Shown piece by piece: positions 1 through 9,297 of a stretch of DNA of 64,000 nt (its first letter is position 1; every line of letters begins with the position of its first letter). The position numbers were made by a program, and so were the translations under genes. The DNA lies in contig NC_089981.1 in NCBI RefSeq assembly GCF_036417845.1, positions 61,690,768 through 61,754,767 of the forward strand. Reading direction: 5' to 3'. The notes beneath the pieces are model-generated. The model did not search any database, was not told where the DNA came from, and saw only the letters and a list, made by a program, of their open reading frames with translations. Source of the stretch: Apteryx mantelli. Its lineage: Eukaryota; Chordata; Aves; Apterygiformes; Apterygidae.

Positions 1-879
1 GCCACAACATTAAGAACCCCAAAACAAATTTGCCAGTATTTTTCCAAAAGATCTGCTGGAATCGGCAACTGTTGTTATAGGACCAATGACAAGATGAACG
101 GGCTCTTCAGTTCTGGGTCCCACCCCACCTGTTGGAGGAGGTGCTGCCACCCCAGGCTGCTCTGGAGTGGTGGATTTGACCTCTGCTACTCCGGGAGGGG
201 AGAGCCTCAACTACCCCGCAGCCTTCCTGTGACCTCTAAGCCACGTCAGTCCTGACCACGACAGGGCTAACAACCCCCCCCACGCAACTCCAGCCTCCAG
301 ATTACGTAGCTTTTATTGGAAAAATGTTTGGCATCCCAGTAAGTGCACTCAATGCACCTGCTGTCCACCTGGCACTAACTTCACCTATGGCTACTCCTCT
401 GTAAGTAGGAAAATGCCTAATCAGGTAAATAAGAAAATGCATTATTTGGTTCCTCACCCCTCAGGACAGAAGTGAAGCTGGACGTCCCTACAACAGATGT
501 TTTTTGCGGTATGACAAAAGTGAATGAATGATTATGGGAAACCACTTACAGGGAGAAACTGAAAGAACTATTTATGAACTGCTTGGAGAACAGTCTAAGA
601 TAGTGACTATGTAATCAGAGATACAGTTACTCAGTGAGAAATGTAACTGGGAAGTTCCAGTTACAAAGGTCAAATCAAATATTAGGAAAAAACTGTGCAG
701 TCAGTGGAGTGATTTAACTTTGCTGCAACGTGGTTCATCATTGGTTCCAAATAAAATAGTTCGTACTATCACTGGTTGCTCTCTGGCCCACAGACTTCAT
801 AATCTAATCTAAAACTCAGTGCAACAATGAAAATGGAGAAAAATGGAAGAGGAGAGTAATGTAAAACATGATTAGGAAT

Positions 880-1022
880 TTGCTGAGGTGCTATAATCAA
901 AGCAACTACATAGACAAGTGTTTTAGCATTTTGAGCAGGTGGGGGAAATCCTGTTCTTGCATGAGGACCTCAAATTTTTCTTGACATTTCTGAAAAAAAC
1001 CCTTGATCTTGATGTGCTGATT
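880..1022 (+). repeat. Direct repeat copy 1 upstream of INSM2
   Basis: This block aligns by eye with 1578-1727 in the same orientation. Shared landmarks in order are GCTATAATC / ACTATAGTC, the identical TTAGCATTTTGAGCAGG (922-938 and 1619-1635), CTTGCATG / CTCGCATG followed by a GG..CCTCA segment, and CTTGATCT..GGTGCTGA near the end. The offset between copies is about 698 bp. The copies are diverged and carry small indels, so the duplication is old. It could be a local segmental duplication or two copies of an unrecognised repeat family. Confidence 0.65.
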
Positions 1023-1577
1023 TTCCCTTTCTCCTTGTGCTCTATAAATGCTTCTGCTAGAGGATGTTCCCTGTGCGGTCAGCCCAACTGCACTGACATG
1101 GCTTGGGGTATCTGTTTCTGAACAAGAAATGGAATAAGGCTTTACCGTGTTCATGTTCAACAGCAGGCCATCTTGTGCATACCACAAGCAGCAGGTCTCC
1201 ACACAGGACAGGTCTGTCCTGTCTTCAAAACTGATCTGAGATAGAAGAGTGAACAAAAAGAGAGATGCTGACATAATATAAAGTAGGGCTGGAGGGGCTG
1301 TTGACAAAGTGCTGCTATTGTACTTTATTCTCTACTTGAGTAAACAGCATTCAAAATAGGTTAGTGAATTAGCAAATGTCACTACTAGTCTGCTTCATCG
1401 ATGTGCAAGTTGTCCCTAGACACATGCTATCCGCAAATGGGCCATGCAGCCGGGGACGGGAGGCTGCAGGGGCGGAGAGGGCGGAGGGAGATTTTGGCTC
1501 TTTTGCAATTTGTTGCACTGCAACTCAACCTCGCTTACTTCCCTCCTGTGCTCTAGAGACCGCCCACCAGCGGAGCT

Positions 1578-1727
1578 GCTGGGGCACTATAGTCACAGGA
1601 ATAACACAGATAAATGATTTAGCATTTTGAGCAGGAGAGGAAATTCTGCTCTCGCATGGGGGCCTCAGCCTAGTCCAACATCTTTCTTGCTGCTTGTGGA
1701 AAAACTCTTGATCTGGAGGTGCTGAAG
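1578..1727 (+). repeat. Direct repeat copy 2 upstream of INSM2
   Basis: This is the second copy of the block at 880-1022. It ends only a few bases before the three E-boxes at 1735-1764 and about 550 bp before the TATA box, so one copy abuts the promoter region of INSM2. Copy 2 is more GC-rich in its middle (about 1660-1690) than copy 1. Whether it is a regulatory element or an old transposable element cannot be settled from one sequence. Confidence 0.65.
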
Positions 1728-1734
1728 AAGAGTA

Positions 1735-1764
1735 CAGCTGTGCGCCCAGCTGTGCGCCCAGCTG
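1735..1764 (+). promoter_or_regulatory. Three CAGCTG E-boxes at 12-bp spacing
   Basis: Palindromic CAGCTG occurs at 1735-1740, 1747-1752 and 1759-1764, with the linkers TGTGCGC/CAGC forming a 12-bp tandem repeat. CAGCTG is a class-A E-box bound by proneural and myogenic bHLH dimers. INSM-family genes are known targets of proneural bHLH factors in neuroendocrine tissue, so a regulatory role is plausible. That role is inference; the motif and spacing are directly visible. The alternative is a chance micro-tandem repeat in a GC-rich island. Confidence 0.5.
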
Positions 1765-2225
1765 TGCACGCCGCCCCGCGCTCTCCCCAGGGGCAGGGCG
1801 GGCCGGGCAGGCTCCCCCAGCCCCGCCGGGGGTCAGCGCTCCCGCTGTGCACCCCCACGGGCAGCTCCCGCACACGCTGCCGTCGCGCCGCTGTTTGCCC
1901 CCTCCTCCCGGCGGCGGCCGCCACGCACGGGCGGTGCGGAGCGGTGCGGTGCGGTGCGGTGCGGGCGGGCTCCCCGTCCGCGTCGGGCTCCCGCTGCGGC
2001 CGCGCCGTCGCGGCAGCGCCTCGGCCCGCTCCACCTACCCTGCCCGGGCCGCGCCGCGCTGGGCCGCGCCGGGCCGGGCGGGAGAGCGGCGGCGGCGGCG
2101 GCGGGGCACCTCCGCCTGCCGCCGGCCGCGGAGAGCGGCGGGGAGCGGCGGGGGGCGGCGGGGAGCGCGGCGCGGCCCGGCCGCCCCCTCGGCGCCCCTC
2201 CCGCCCGCGCCGGCCCCAACTCCTC

Positions 2226-2230
2226 ATTGG
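2226..2230 (-). promoter_or_regulatory. Inverted CCAAT box of the INSM2 promoter
   Basis: ATTGG on the + strand (CCAAT on the - strand) sits 47 bp upstream of the TATA box and about 80 bp upstream of the expected transcription start. This is the usual distance for an NF-Y-type CCAAT element. Confidence 0.55.
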
Positions 2231-2276
2231 CCGCCGCGCCGGGGGAGGCGGCGCCGCGCGGGCAGCGGCGCCGCGG

Positions 2277-2282
2277 TATAAA
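2277..2282 (+). promoter_or_regulatory. TATA box of INSM2
   Basis: TATAAA, followed by GGCGAG, is the only TATA element in the surrounding GC-rich sequence and lies 69 bp before the start codon. Transcription would begin about 25-30 bp downstream, around 2305-2312, giving a leader of roughly 40 nt. A TATA box inside a CpG island fits a tightly regulated, cell-type-specific gene. Confidence 0.7.
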
Positions 2283-2350
2283 GGCGAGGCGGGCTCGGCG
2301 GCCGCGCTCCCGCCGCCCCGGCCCCGCGCCGGCCCCGCGCCGGCCCCGCC

Positions 2351-2425
2351 ATGCCGCGCGGGTTCCTCGTCAAGCGGAGCCGGCGGCCCGGCGGCTCCTA
2401 CCGGGCGCGCCCTCGGGAGCGGGAC

Positions 2426-2460
<35 letters not shown>

Positions 2461-3724
2461 CGCCGCCGCCGGGGGCAGCCTCGCCGCCCGGCAGGGGGCG
2501 GAGGAGGAGGAGGAGGGCGAGGAGGAGGAGGGCGCTGCCGCCGCCGCCGCCGCCGCCGCCGCCGTCGCCGCCTGCCCCGCGCCCGCGCCCGTCGCGGCGC
2601 CGTGGCCGCCCGGCGGCGGCGGCGGGAGCCCCGGGCGCGCCCCGCCGGAGGCGCCGGCTGGCTGGGGGGCGGCGGGGCCCTGCAGCGCCGCGGGGCCCCG
2701 CGCGGCTTTCTTCGAGCGGTGCCTCAGCTCGCCCGCGTCCGCCGAGTCCTTCCCGCTGGCCGCCTCCTTCCCGCCGGCCGAGAAGCTGCTGCTGCAGCCC
2801 CGCACGCCGCTGCCCGCCGCGCCGCCGGGCCCCGCGCTGAAGCGGCCCTCGAGGGCCAAGGCGCCGGCCAAGAAGGCCAAGGCCACGCGGAAGCTGAGCT
2901 TCGCCGACGAGGTGACCACCTCGCCCGTGCTGGGGCTGCGCATCAAGGAGGAAGGGCCCGAGGGCCGGCCGGGGCCGGGGTCGGGGCCGCCGCCGGCGGG
3001 GCGCACGCCGCTGGGCGAGTTCATCTGCCAGCTGTGCAAGGAGCAGTACGCGGACCCGCTGGCGCTGGCGCAGCACCGCTGCTCGCGCATCGTGCGCGTC
3101 GAGTACCGCTGCCCCGAGTGCCACAAGATCTTCAGCTGCCCCGCCAACCTGGCCTCGCACCGCCGCTGGCACAAGCCACGGCCCGGCCCCAGCGCCGACG
3201 GCGCCGCCGCCCCGCCGGGCAAGGAGAACAGCCCCGAGCGGCGGCCCCGCGGCGCCGCCCCGGCGCCGGCGCCGGCGCCCCGTCAGCACCGCGGCGCCGC
3301 GGACAGCGCCGGCGGCGCGGGCGCGGGCGCGGCCTTCGCCTGCCCCTGCTGCCAGAAGCGGTTCCGGCGGCAGGCCTACCTCCGCAAGCACCTGGGCACC
3401 CACGAGGCGGCGCGGGCGGCGGCCTGCGGCCCGCCCCAGCGGGGGCCGCTCGCCTTCGCCTGCCCGCTCTGCGGCGCCCGCTTCCCCTCGGCGGACATCA
3501 GGGACAAGCACCGGCTGTGGCACGCCGTGCGCGACGAGCTGCTGCTGCCCGCGGCGCAGCCCGAGGGCGGCGCGGCGGGCGGCGAGCCGCAGGGCTTCCC
3601 CTGCAAGCACTGCCCCGCCACCTTCTTCAGCGCGCCCGGCCTGGCGCGGCACGCCACCAAGTGCCACCCGCCGGAGGGCAGGCAGGTCCTGCTGCTCCAG
3701 GTGCCCGTCCGGCCGGGCTGCTAG
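2351..3724 (+). CDS. INSM2: INSM2, insulinoma-associated zinc-finger transcriptional repressor (single exon)
   Basis: This intronless gene encodes 457 aa. The product begins with the SNAG motif MPRGFLVKR (residues 1-9), which in this family recruits LSD1/CoREST-type corepressors, so it should act in the nucleus as a repressor in neural and endocrine cells. Residues 26-37 are poly-Pro, 51-60 acidic, 62-71 poly-Ala. [16 protein letters not shown] (120-135), a Lys/Arg-rich stretch (164-181, likely NLS) and [17 protein letters not shown] (180-196) are family signatures. Five C2H2-type fingers have cysteines at 226/229, 254/257, 331/334, 371/374 and 418/421; the first is atypical (H242, C244). The C-terminus [11 protein letters not shown] is characteristic. 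INSM2 is favoured over INSM1 by the finger-4 segment ([23 protein letters not shown]), the VPVRPGC end and the RALGAPA1 neighbour. The start is fixed by the SNAG motif, which must be N-terminal. It is shorter than human INSM2 (566 aa as I recall), mainly in the linkers. Confidence 0.95.
2426..2563 (+). repeat. Trinucleotide tracts inside INSM2 (CCG, GAG, GCC)
   Basis: A CCG run encodes twelve prolines (2426-2461), GAG/GGC codons encode the acidic patch (about 2501-2530), and GCC runs encode ten alanines (2534-2563). The near-pure codon repetition suggests replication slippage, so length may vary between individuals and assemblies. The tracts lie in the disordered N-terminal region, away from the zinc fingers. 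Confidence 0.85.
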
Positions 3725-4371
3725 GGCCCCATGGGATTCCTCCGAGAGCCCGGGCGCGCCGAGCGAGCCCCGTCCAAGCTGCAGTTCCTATGGAAAGGCG
3801 CAATTTGTGCGTACGTGGCCACGAAGGCGGAGCGGCCGCCCGCACCCCATCTCCCCCCCAGCCTCCCGCCGCTGGGTAGCGGGACTCGTCGCCTCGTCAC
3901 CGCGGCTGAAGTTCCGCCGCCGCGCTGCCGCGCGCGGGAGGGAGCCGGCGGGACGGCCCCCGGGTGCCGGTCCCGGTGCGCGGCGCGGCGCGGCGCGGCC
4001 TTGTGGCAGCGCGCACACACCGTCCCCAAGAGCGTCTGGCTGGACGCGGCACAGCCGAGGAAGCGGACGTCGACCCACTGAAAGTACATCTTCCATAGCT
4101 ACTCTCATTCCCCGGATAGAAGTACAGCTGTACATATAATATTTAAAGAGAGGAATTATTTTTTTCGTGAGATAAAGGAGCCTGATCTAGTTACTTTGTT
4201 TTAATAGCAGCCCCTAAGCTTCAACATTTAATTTATTGTGAAGTGTTTTGTTTGCTGTATCCTGTATTAAAATAGTCAAGAAGGTAAATGTTCATATTAA
4301 GTCAATGTCAAGTCATATAATAGCTAGCAAAACGTCTGGAAAATTAATCGTGCTGTCTGCTTATTAAAATA
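3725..4371 (+). other. INSM2: Probable 3' UTR of INSM2
   Basis: The sequence after the TAG stop stays GC-rich to about 4080, then becomes AT-rich. ATTAAA variants of the polyadenylation hexamer occur at 4266-4271 and 4363-4368; a canonical AATAAA on this strand is at 5357-5362. Any of them could define the 3' end, so the boundary given is only the nearest plausible one. Confidence 0.4.
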
Positions 4372-6500
4372 AGAGCTGTTGATCTTCTATAGCTAAGTAT
4401 GCATCTCCTGCTTATTATGTGTTTCTGTACTCTAGCAACCGTGTGGTAGGCAAAACGTGCGTCTTCGGCAACTGCTGGTTTCAAAATCCGCTCTATTAGT
4501 GGCTTGTTAGTGCAGCATCGACAATAGCAAGAAGTGCGGTACGGTCTTTGCAGACCGTGCCAAGCCCTGCATCACACGTAGGTAATGGGCTCTGGTTAGC
4601 ACCCAGCCTTTCGGGCAGCCTCCAACCCCTCTCCTCCACTATAAACACAAGCTCCTCTGAGTCTTCTGTAAACAGCTAAATTTAGAACATGAACCAGTCT
4701 TTTGATATGTTATTGAAGTGCAGACAACAGGCTACCTTCCTTCTCCCTAATTAGTCCTACCTTTAGCAAAGCAACCAAGAGCGTGTATTTCCTGGCTTTA
4801 GCAGTGGTCTGGCCAAACGCTTTAAAATATTGTAGAATTTATCAGCTACTGACATTGCAGCTTTATTCATTTATCTGTTTGTTTGTTTTCACATGCTAGT
4901 GCTTGTTTCCAAATGTGATAGCAGATGAGACCAAAAATAAGGACAGGCAAATTCAATACATGACTTGAAACAAAGCTAATGCTTTTCTTGAAGTCAGCAA
5001 GGAAAAGCGGGTCATTTGACAATTTCTGAACAGACGAACTGATCGCAGCCATAGCTTTTTTTATAATACTGTCTACGAAATGAGCATGCAAAATATTTCA
5101 GTCTTTTGATTAGCATCCTTTAAAGCAATCATTTCCCTAGTTTTGTATTCTGTTACACAAAAGTCATGTATATCATGCCTGAAGGCTGAAAGCAAGCTGC
5201 AAGTGCTTTATTTCAAATGTACTTTGCAGACTTTTTTCCTTGTTTTGGTTCCAGGACTTGGAAAAAATGAATTAATACAATATAACCTAAAGCAGCCAAG
5301 GTGTTATGCCTGAGGAAGGTGGCTAAGCCTACAGCTCACCATTCTCATATACCAGAAATAAAACGTTACTTTTAAGTAAGTTGTGCATTTTCCAATCATT
5401 TATTGACAACTGAGGCTTAGACAAAAATACCCGTTTATCTCCTTAAATGAGTTCTCTTGTGGAGAAGGTCACTATGTTTTTTTAAACCATCATTCTCCTT
5501 TCTCTACTTGCACCGTCAAAGAACGGCTACAGATCACACAGAAACCTAATGATTATGACCTGTTCCCACAATTAGCACTTGAACAACCAGCCTGCAAGAG
5601 CGAATGCCCTGCACTTTGCATTATCTGAGGAGCTTCATGTATTGCATTTGCTGAATCTGGGGACAAGTTTTCAATACAGTTTTCATGCAACAGATACAGA
5701 AAGAGTTCCTAAATAACTAGTGTATACACCAAATTTCTAACATGAATGAAAACTAAGCTGTATATCACACTTACTGCTCCACCTGTAGTAAGCTGTTCTA
5801 TAAAATGGAGCAAGAATCCAATCCCTGAGGTGAATGAATAACATACAAAAGGTGGTAAGAATATTTTTATTGTATTATTAAATAGCATGTCTTTTCTTTA
5901 ACCATTACAAATTTGTAGATACTACATGAATGACAATACAGAATTTATATTTCTATTGTTGCTCATATGATATATTTACACATGCAGTTAGTACCGATGC
6001 CATGCTACATTTTGTTACAGCATTTTGTTGTTTGCCAGACTCAAAATGTGAGCATTTCATCTTCTGTAGGAAAATACCTCTGGATGGGTGGAATGCGTGT
6101 ACTAATCTGCACTTACAAGGTTGGAATCATCAGCATTTCAGGTCAGACTCCTGGAGCATGCTCCCTTTTCTTACGCAGTACACATCATCAGAGCAATGAA
6201 TTTACATCAGGAAAGTGCTTTTTTTTCTTTTTTTTTTCAGATGTGAGAAACAATAATATACAGACCTGCAGCCTGGTGATAAAGGCTACAAAACATGAAA
6301 CTTAATGGCATTTACTATTGATACCACTTTGAAAAGCAAACATTATAAAAATATTTGGAAGCCAAGCATAAGCAGAATTTCAGCACAGTGATTTTTTTTC
6401 TGGTTTTCCGACATAGGTTATGGCATCACCTGCAGTTATGAAATGATACATTGCTTTGTGAAGAAAGAGTTGGTGCTACTAGCAAGTTAATTCGTTTGGA
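4372..6500. other. Convergent intergenic gap between INSM2 and RALGAPA1
   Basis: This AT-rich sequence lies between the tail-to-tail genes. I see no supported coding region. A canonical AATAAA on the + strand (5357-5362) and TTTATT (AATAAA on the - strand) at 5399-5404 and 5866-5871 are possible distal polyadenylation signals for INSM2 and RALGAPA1 respectively, so the two transcripts might overlap here. Confidence 0.5.
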
Positions 6501-7043
6501 CTCTGAAATGCTTGAAAGCTGTTTATTTTATTCTTAACATAAATAATCTGTACACATCCTGTGCATTAACAACATGACATCTGACAAGGACTTTACAAAT
6601 GCAACTTCAATTTAAAATTGTACATTCATTTTCAAATTGTACATATTTATTTCTTTGTTACAGAGAAAATTGCAATGGGGCATAATAAATATAGTGTAAT
6701 CAAACTGCAGTCTCCAATTCCATATATGACTCAAGATCAACCAGAGTTAAAAATTACTACTGTTAGATATCATAATCATCCAGGAAGGTAAAAGGTGCAG
6801 AGAACAAACAGCACTGAAAAAAAAAAAAAAAAAAAAAGCAGCCTGGAGTTTGATAAAAAACAAAAGCTAAAATATTAAAGTAAAATTCCAGTGTCACTGT
6901 TTAAAATAAACGTACAAAAAAGGGGTATGCTGGGAAAGGGACACACACACATTAGAGACATTATCGTTTAACTGAAAGCTGTGAGTCAGTGTGAGAAGGG
7001 CTGCCGCTCACTGTTTATTAGAAAGCTGCAGGTATCTCAACAC
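6500..7043 (-). other. RALGAPA1: Probable 3' UTR of RALGAPA1
   Basis: The sequence downstream of the TAA stop (7044-7046) on the - strand contains AATAAA at 7014-7019 (about 25 nt after the stop), 6646-6651, and overlapping copies at 6522-6527 and 6527-6532. The distal pair, with a UTR of roughly 540 nt, is the best-looking end; the proximal site is unusually close to the stop. A 21-nt poly-A on the + strand (6817-6837) means a U-tract in the transcript. The exact end cannot be fixed without transcript data. Confidence 0.45.
6817..6837 (+). repeat. Poly-A tract (21 nt) in the RALGAPA1 3' UTR region
   Basis: This is an uninterrupted run of A on the + strand, read as poly-U in the RALGAPA1 transcript. 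No flanking target-site duplication or SINE body is visible, so it looks like a simple homopolymer rather than a retroposon tail. Confidence 0.8.
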
Positions 7044-7198
7044 TTAGGACTTGTTGGCTGAGCCAGAGGAGCGGCGTAGCTTCATGGACATTCGGCTCTT
7101 GCTAGTCCGAGGAGACATTGGAGAGGCTAAGTCTGTTCCATCCGCCTGTGCTGTTGCTGCTGCTGGAGTTTCTCCCAGCTGAGTCTCTGGGCAGAAGC
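7044..7198 (-). CDS. RALGAPA1: RALGAPA1 last coding exon (C-terminal tail)
   Basis: The acceptor CTCTGCAG precedes GC, which completes a glycine codon with the G ending the previous exon. Fifty codons and TAA follow, giving residues 650-700 of the visible part. The tail starts FCPETQLGE, then an Ala/Thr-rich stretch, and ends with a basic, Ser-rich segment (SPRTSKSRMSMKLRRSSG then SANKS) that looks like a phosphorylation-prone, unstructured tail outside the GAP domain. Human RALGAPA1 has isoforms with and without a longer C-terminal tail; this exon corresponds to the long form as I recall it. The frame and both borders agree, but an additional small alternative exon in the preceding intron cannot be excluded. 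Confidence 0.85.
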
Positions 7199-9280
7199 CT
7201 GCAGAGGACAGCAAGAACCGTACCTGTCAGTGCCATCGTCCGCGCGCACAGCAAGGGGAGCTATACACAAGGGGCAAACAGGAATTTCAGTGCTGCTGTC
7301 AATCCCACAGCATATACTAGCCCTTTACCAGCTGTGGGAGACCATACCATACATGGAGCTAGCAACTGCCACAAATTCACCTCTAGAGAAAAGATGATGC
7401 CAGAAACAACTCAGCTACAAGACTGCAGAAAACCCTCACTCCCTGCAACTGAGACAGCACTGAAACGGGCAACATTATCCTGCCAACCAGGAGAACAAAC
7501 ACCTCAAGTTCCCTAGCAGTGATGGGGAGTTTTAACCCAGAAGAATTCAATCTTTAATGAGAACATGAAGGTTAACAGCTCATTGCGCATGAAGGGAGTT
7601 CTGGGAATGCAACTGAAAAGGTGGAGTGAATTGGGGGTGACTCGGGAGAGCAAATAATCTTCTCCCATCTAATCATGAGTCAGAGCTTCAAAAGGTAAAT
7701 TCCTACAGGGCCCACAAGGCAGAAGCTTGAACAGATCATACTAACCAGATGCACTATACATCACATTTTCTTTGTAAAAGGAACAAGATGAATTTGAGAC
7801 TACAGTATGCAGTTCATTACCCAAGCACCCAGAGCTACTCTACAGTGGGCCGAGTCCTTTTTTCAAGAGCTCTTCTCCTTACAAGCAAACTATCAGAATC
7901 TTCCATCTCAAAATTCTTTTCCATAAAGAGATACAAAAGGAAAAGGAGAAAATATGAAATCAGAATTACATTCTCCTTCCTGTGTACAGGAAAAAAAATT
8001 AACACTATGGACTCACATACACAAAACTAAACTGTATTTTAATTAGCTATTTATAGAGACTGACAGACTGATTGAACTCAATTACCTCAATCCCTACTGA
8101 TCACTTTTGACCTGTACAAATTATGGATGGAAGCCTAGTCCTGTAGAATTCAATAGAAAAAACCCCTGCTGACTTCAGTAAGCCAGAATGTCATTTGCTA
8201 TTTCTTTCACACCATATTACTAGTGGTAATTCTTTAAAATAATAATGCAATAATCAGAACTAAAGATCTCTCTCCCTCAGCATATGTTTCATATATAATG
8301 GGTGCAAAAAAACATTCAAAACTGAACATAATTTATTTTGAAAGATTCCTCTAAAATAAAATCACAGGTCATTTGTCATGAACCTAACTGATTTAGCAAC
8401 CTGGATGTCTGCCTTGTCTGGTCCATCATCTGCCTGCTCCAAAGAGACGACACAATACTTTCTACCTTGTTCAAACTGACATGACCCATCGAAGTGACAG
8501 GGAGGAAAAAGGGCTGTTATTTGTACCCCAGCTGGTGACAGTAATTCTGTTCATGAACTAGGTACTTCACTGCCAAACAATCTGGAAAAACATGATAATG
8601 TCTGACTCACTGTGCCTTATAAAAAAAAAAAGGCAAGCAGGGAAACATGCGCTCTCATTTTCTGAAATTCTATCTTGTTCTAATTTTACAAGGAATTAAA
8701 GCATTTCAAATGGTGGAAGTTAGAGAATAGAAAATAACCGTTGTTGTTTTGCACAGCATACCATTCACAGCTAGCGTGAAAGACCTTCCGTTTCAAGCCT
8801 TTGCCCTTTACCTTGATGTGGCCAATGCTTTCTAGTGGAGGTTTTGGAAGGAGAAGAAATATCACAGCATTTCTTTCTTTGTTGAGAATGAAGAAGTGAT
8901 GAGGAAGGAGAAGTGGAAAGAAGTGAGGAAGGGGGAGGAGAAAAGATAAAAGATAACAGGTGTGAGACATGAGACACGAACTGCAAAGATTGAAGGGTAT
9001 TAACAGATGAGCACAGGAAACAGAATTCAGAATTTCATTATGTAATTGCTGTTCATGCTACAGGTTAAAGAGAGTGATGAGTTAGTTATGTGCAATGAAG
9101 CAACAGCTCTGAAATCAGGTGTCATACTTACCAACTAAGCATTACAAGAAAAAAGGAAGAGAGAGAGAAAGAAAAGAATTCTATAACATTATCTAGATCC
9201 AGCAACCTTTTTATAGCAACTGAGATACATCCTAAACATTGTCTCAAATCCTTTCTTAAAGTCTGTGAAAACAGTTAAAT

Positions 9281-9297
9281 ACACACACACACACACA
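9281..9297 (+). repeat. (AC)n microsatellite
   Basis: An uninterrupted dinucleotide run of about 8.5 units lies in the last RALGAPA1 intron. A second short (AC) run with a TATATA flank is at 9806-9817. Confidence 0.85.

Larger units (their letters stand above)
1..1770. other. Upstream intergenic region of INSM2
   Basis: No coding gene is supported here: the open frames are short, lack splice signals and match nothing I recognise. The first 300 bases are moderately GC-rich. From about 300 to 1370 the sequence is AT-rich. Around 1440-1500 lies a small GC-rich patch with GGGGCGGAG-type GC boxes. The stretch also holds two diverged copies of a block of about 145 bp, listed separately. The GC content rises sharply after about 1740, marking the CpG island of INSM2. 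Confidence 0.6.
1770..4060. promoter_or_regulatory. CpG island covering INSM2
   Basis: The sequence is dominated by G and C, with very frequent CpG, from the E-box cluster through the INSM2 promoter, leader, whole coding exon and early 3' UTR. It then changes abruptly to AT-rich DNA after about 4080. A pentanucleotide run of GCGGT units lies at 1931-1965. Many GC-box-like GGGCGG elements occur. The strong composition creates long spurious open frames on both strands across this island. Confidence 0.85.

Noticed and set aside
1719-2840. 373-codon + strand frame starting upstream of the TATA box
   Set aside because: It spans the promoter and reads the GC-rich island in the wrong frame; no recognisable domain.
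1670-3667. 665-codon open frame on the - strand across INSM2
   Set aside because: It is an Arg/Gly/Ala/Pro-rich frame produced by GC composition, antisense to a well-supported gene, with no domain and no splice or promoter support.
2351-3724. Assignment of the zinc-finger gene to INSM1
   Set aside because: Finger-4 sequence, the [16 protein letters not shown] segment, the VPVRPGC end and the RALGAPA1 neighbour all favour INSM2.
1954-3879. 641-codon + strand frame overlapping INSM2 in another frame
   Set aside because: Low-complexity Arg/Ala/Pro translation; the real frame carries the SNAG motif and five zinc fingers.
7118-7516. 132-codon + strand frame over the RALGAPA1 last exon
   Set aside because: It is antisense to a coding exon with matching splice phase and known C-terminal sequence; its own translation has no homology I recognise.
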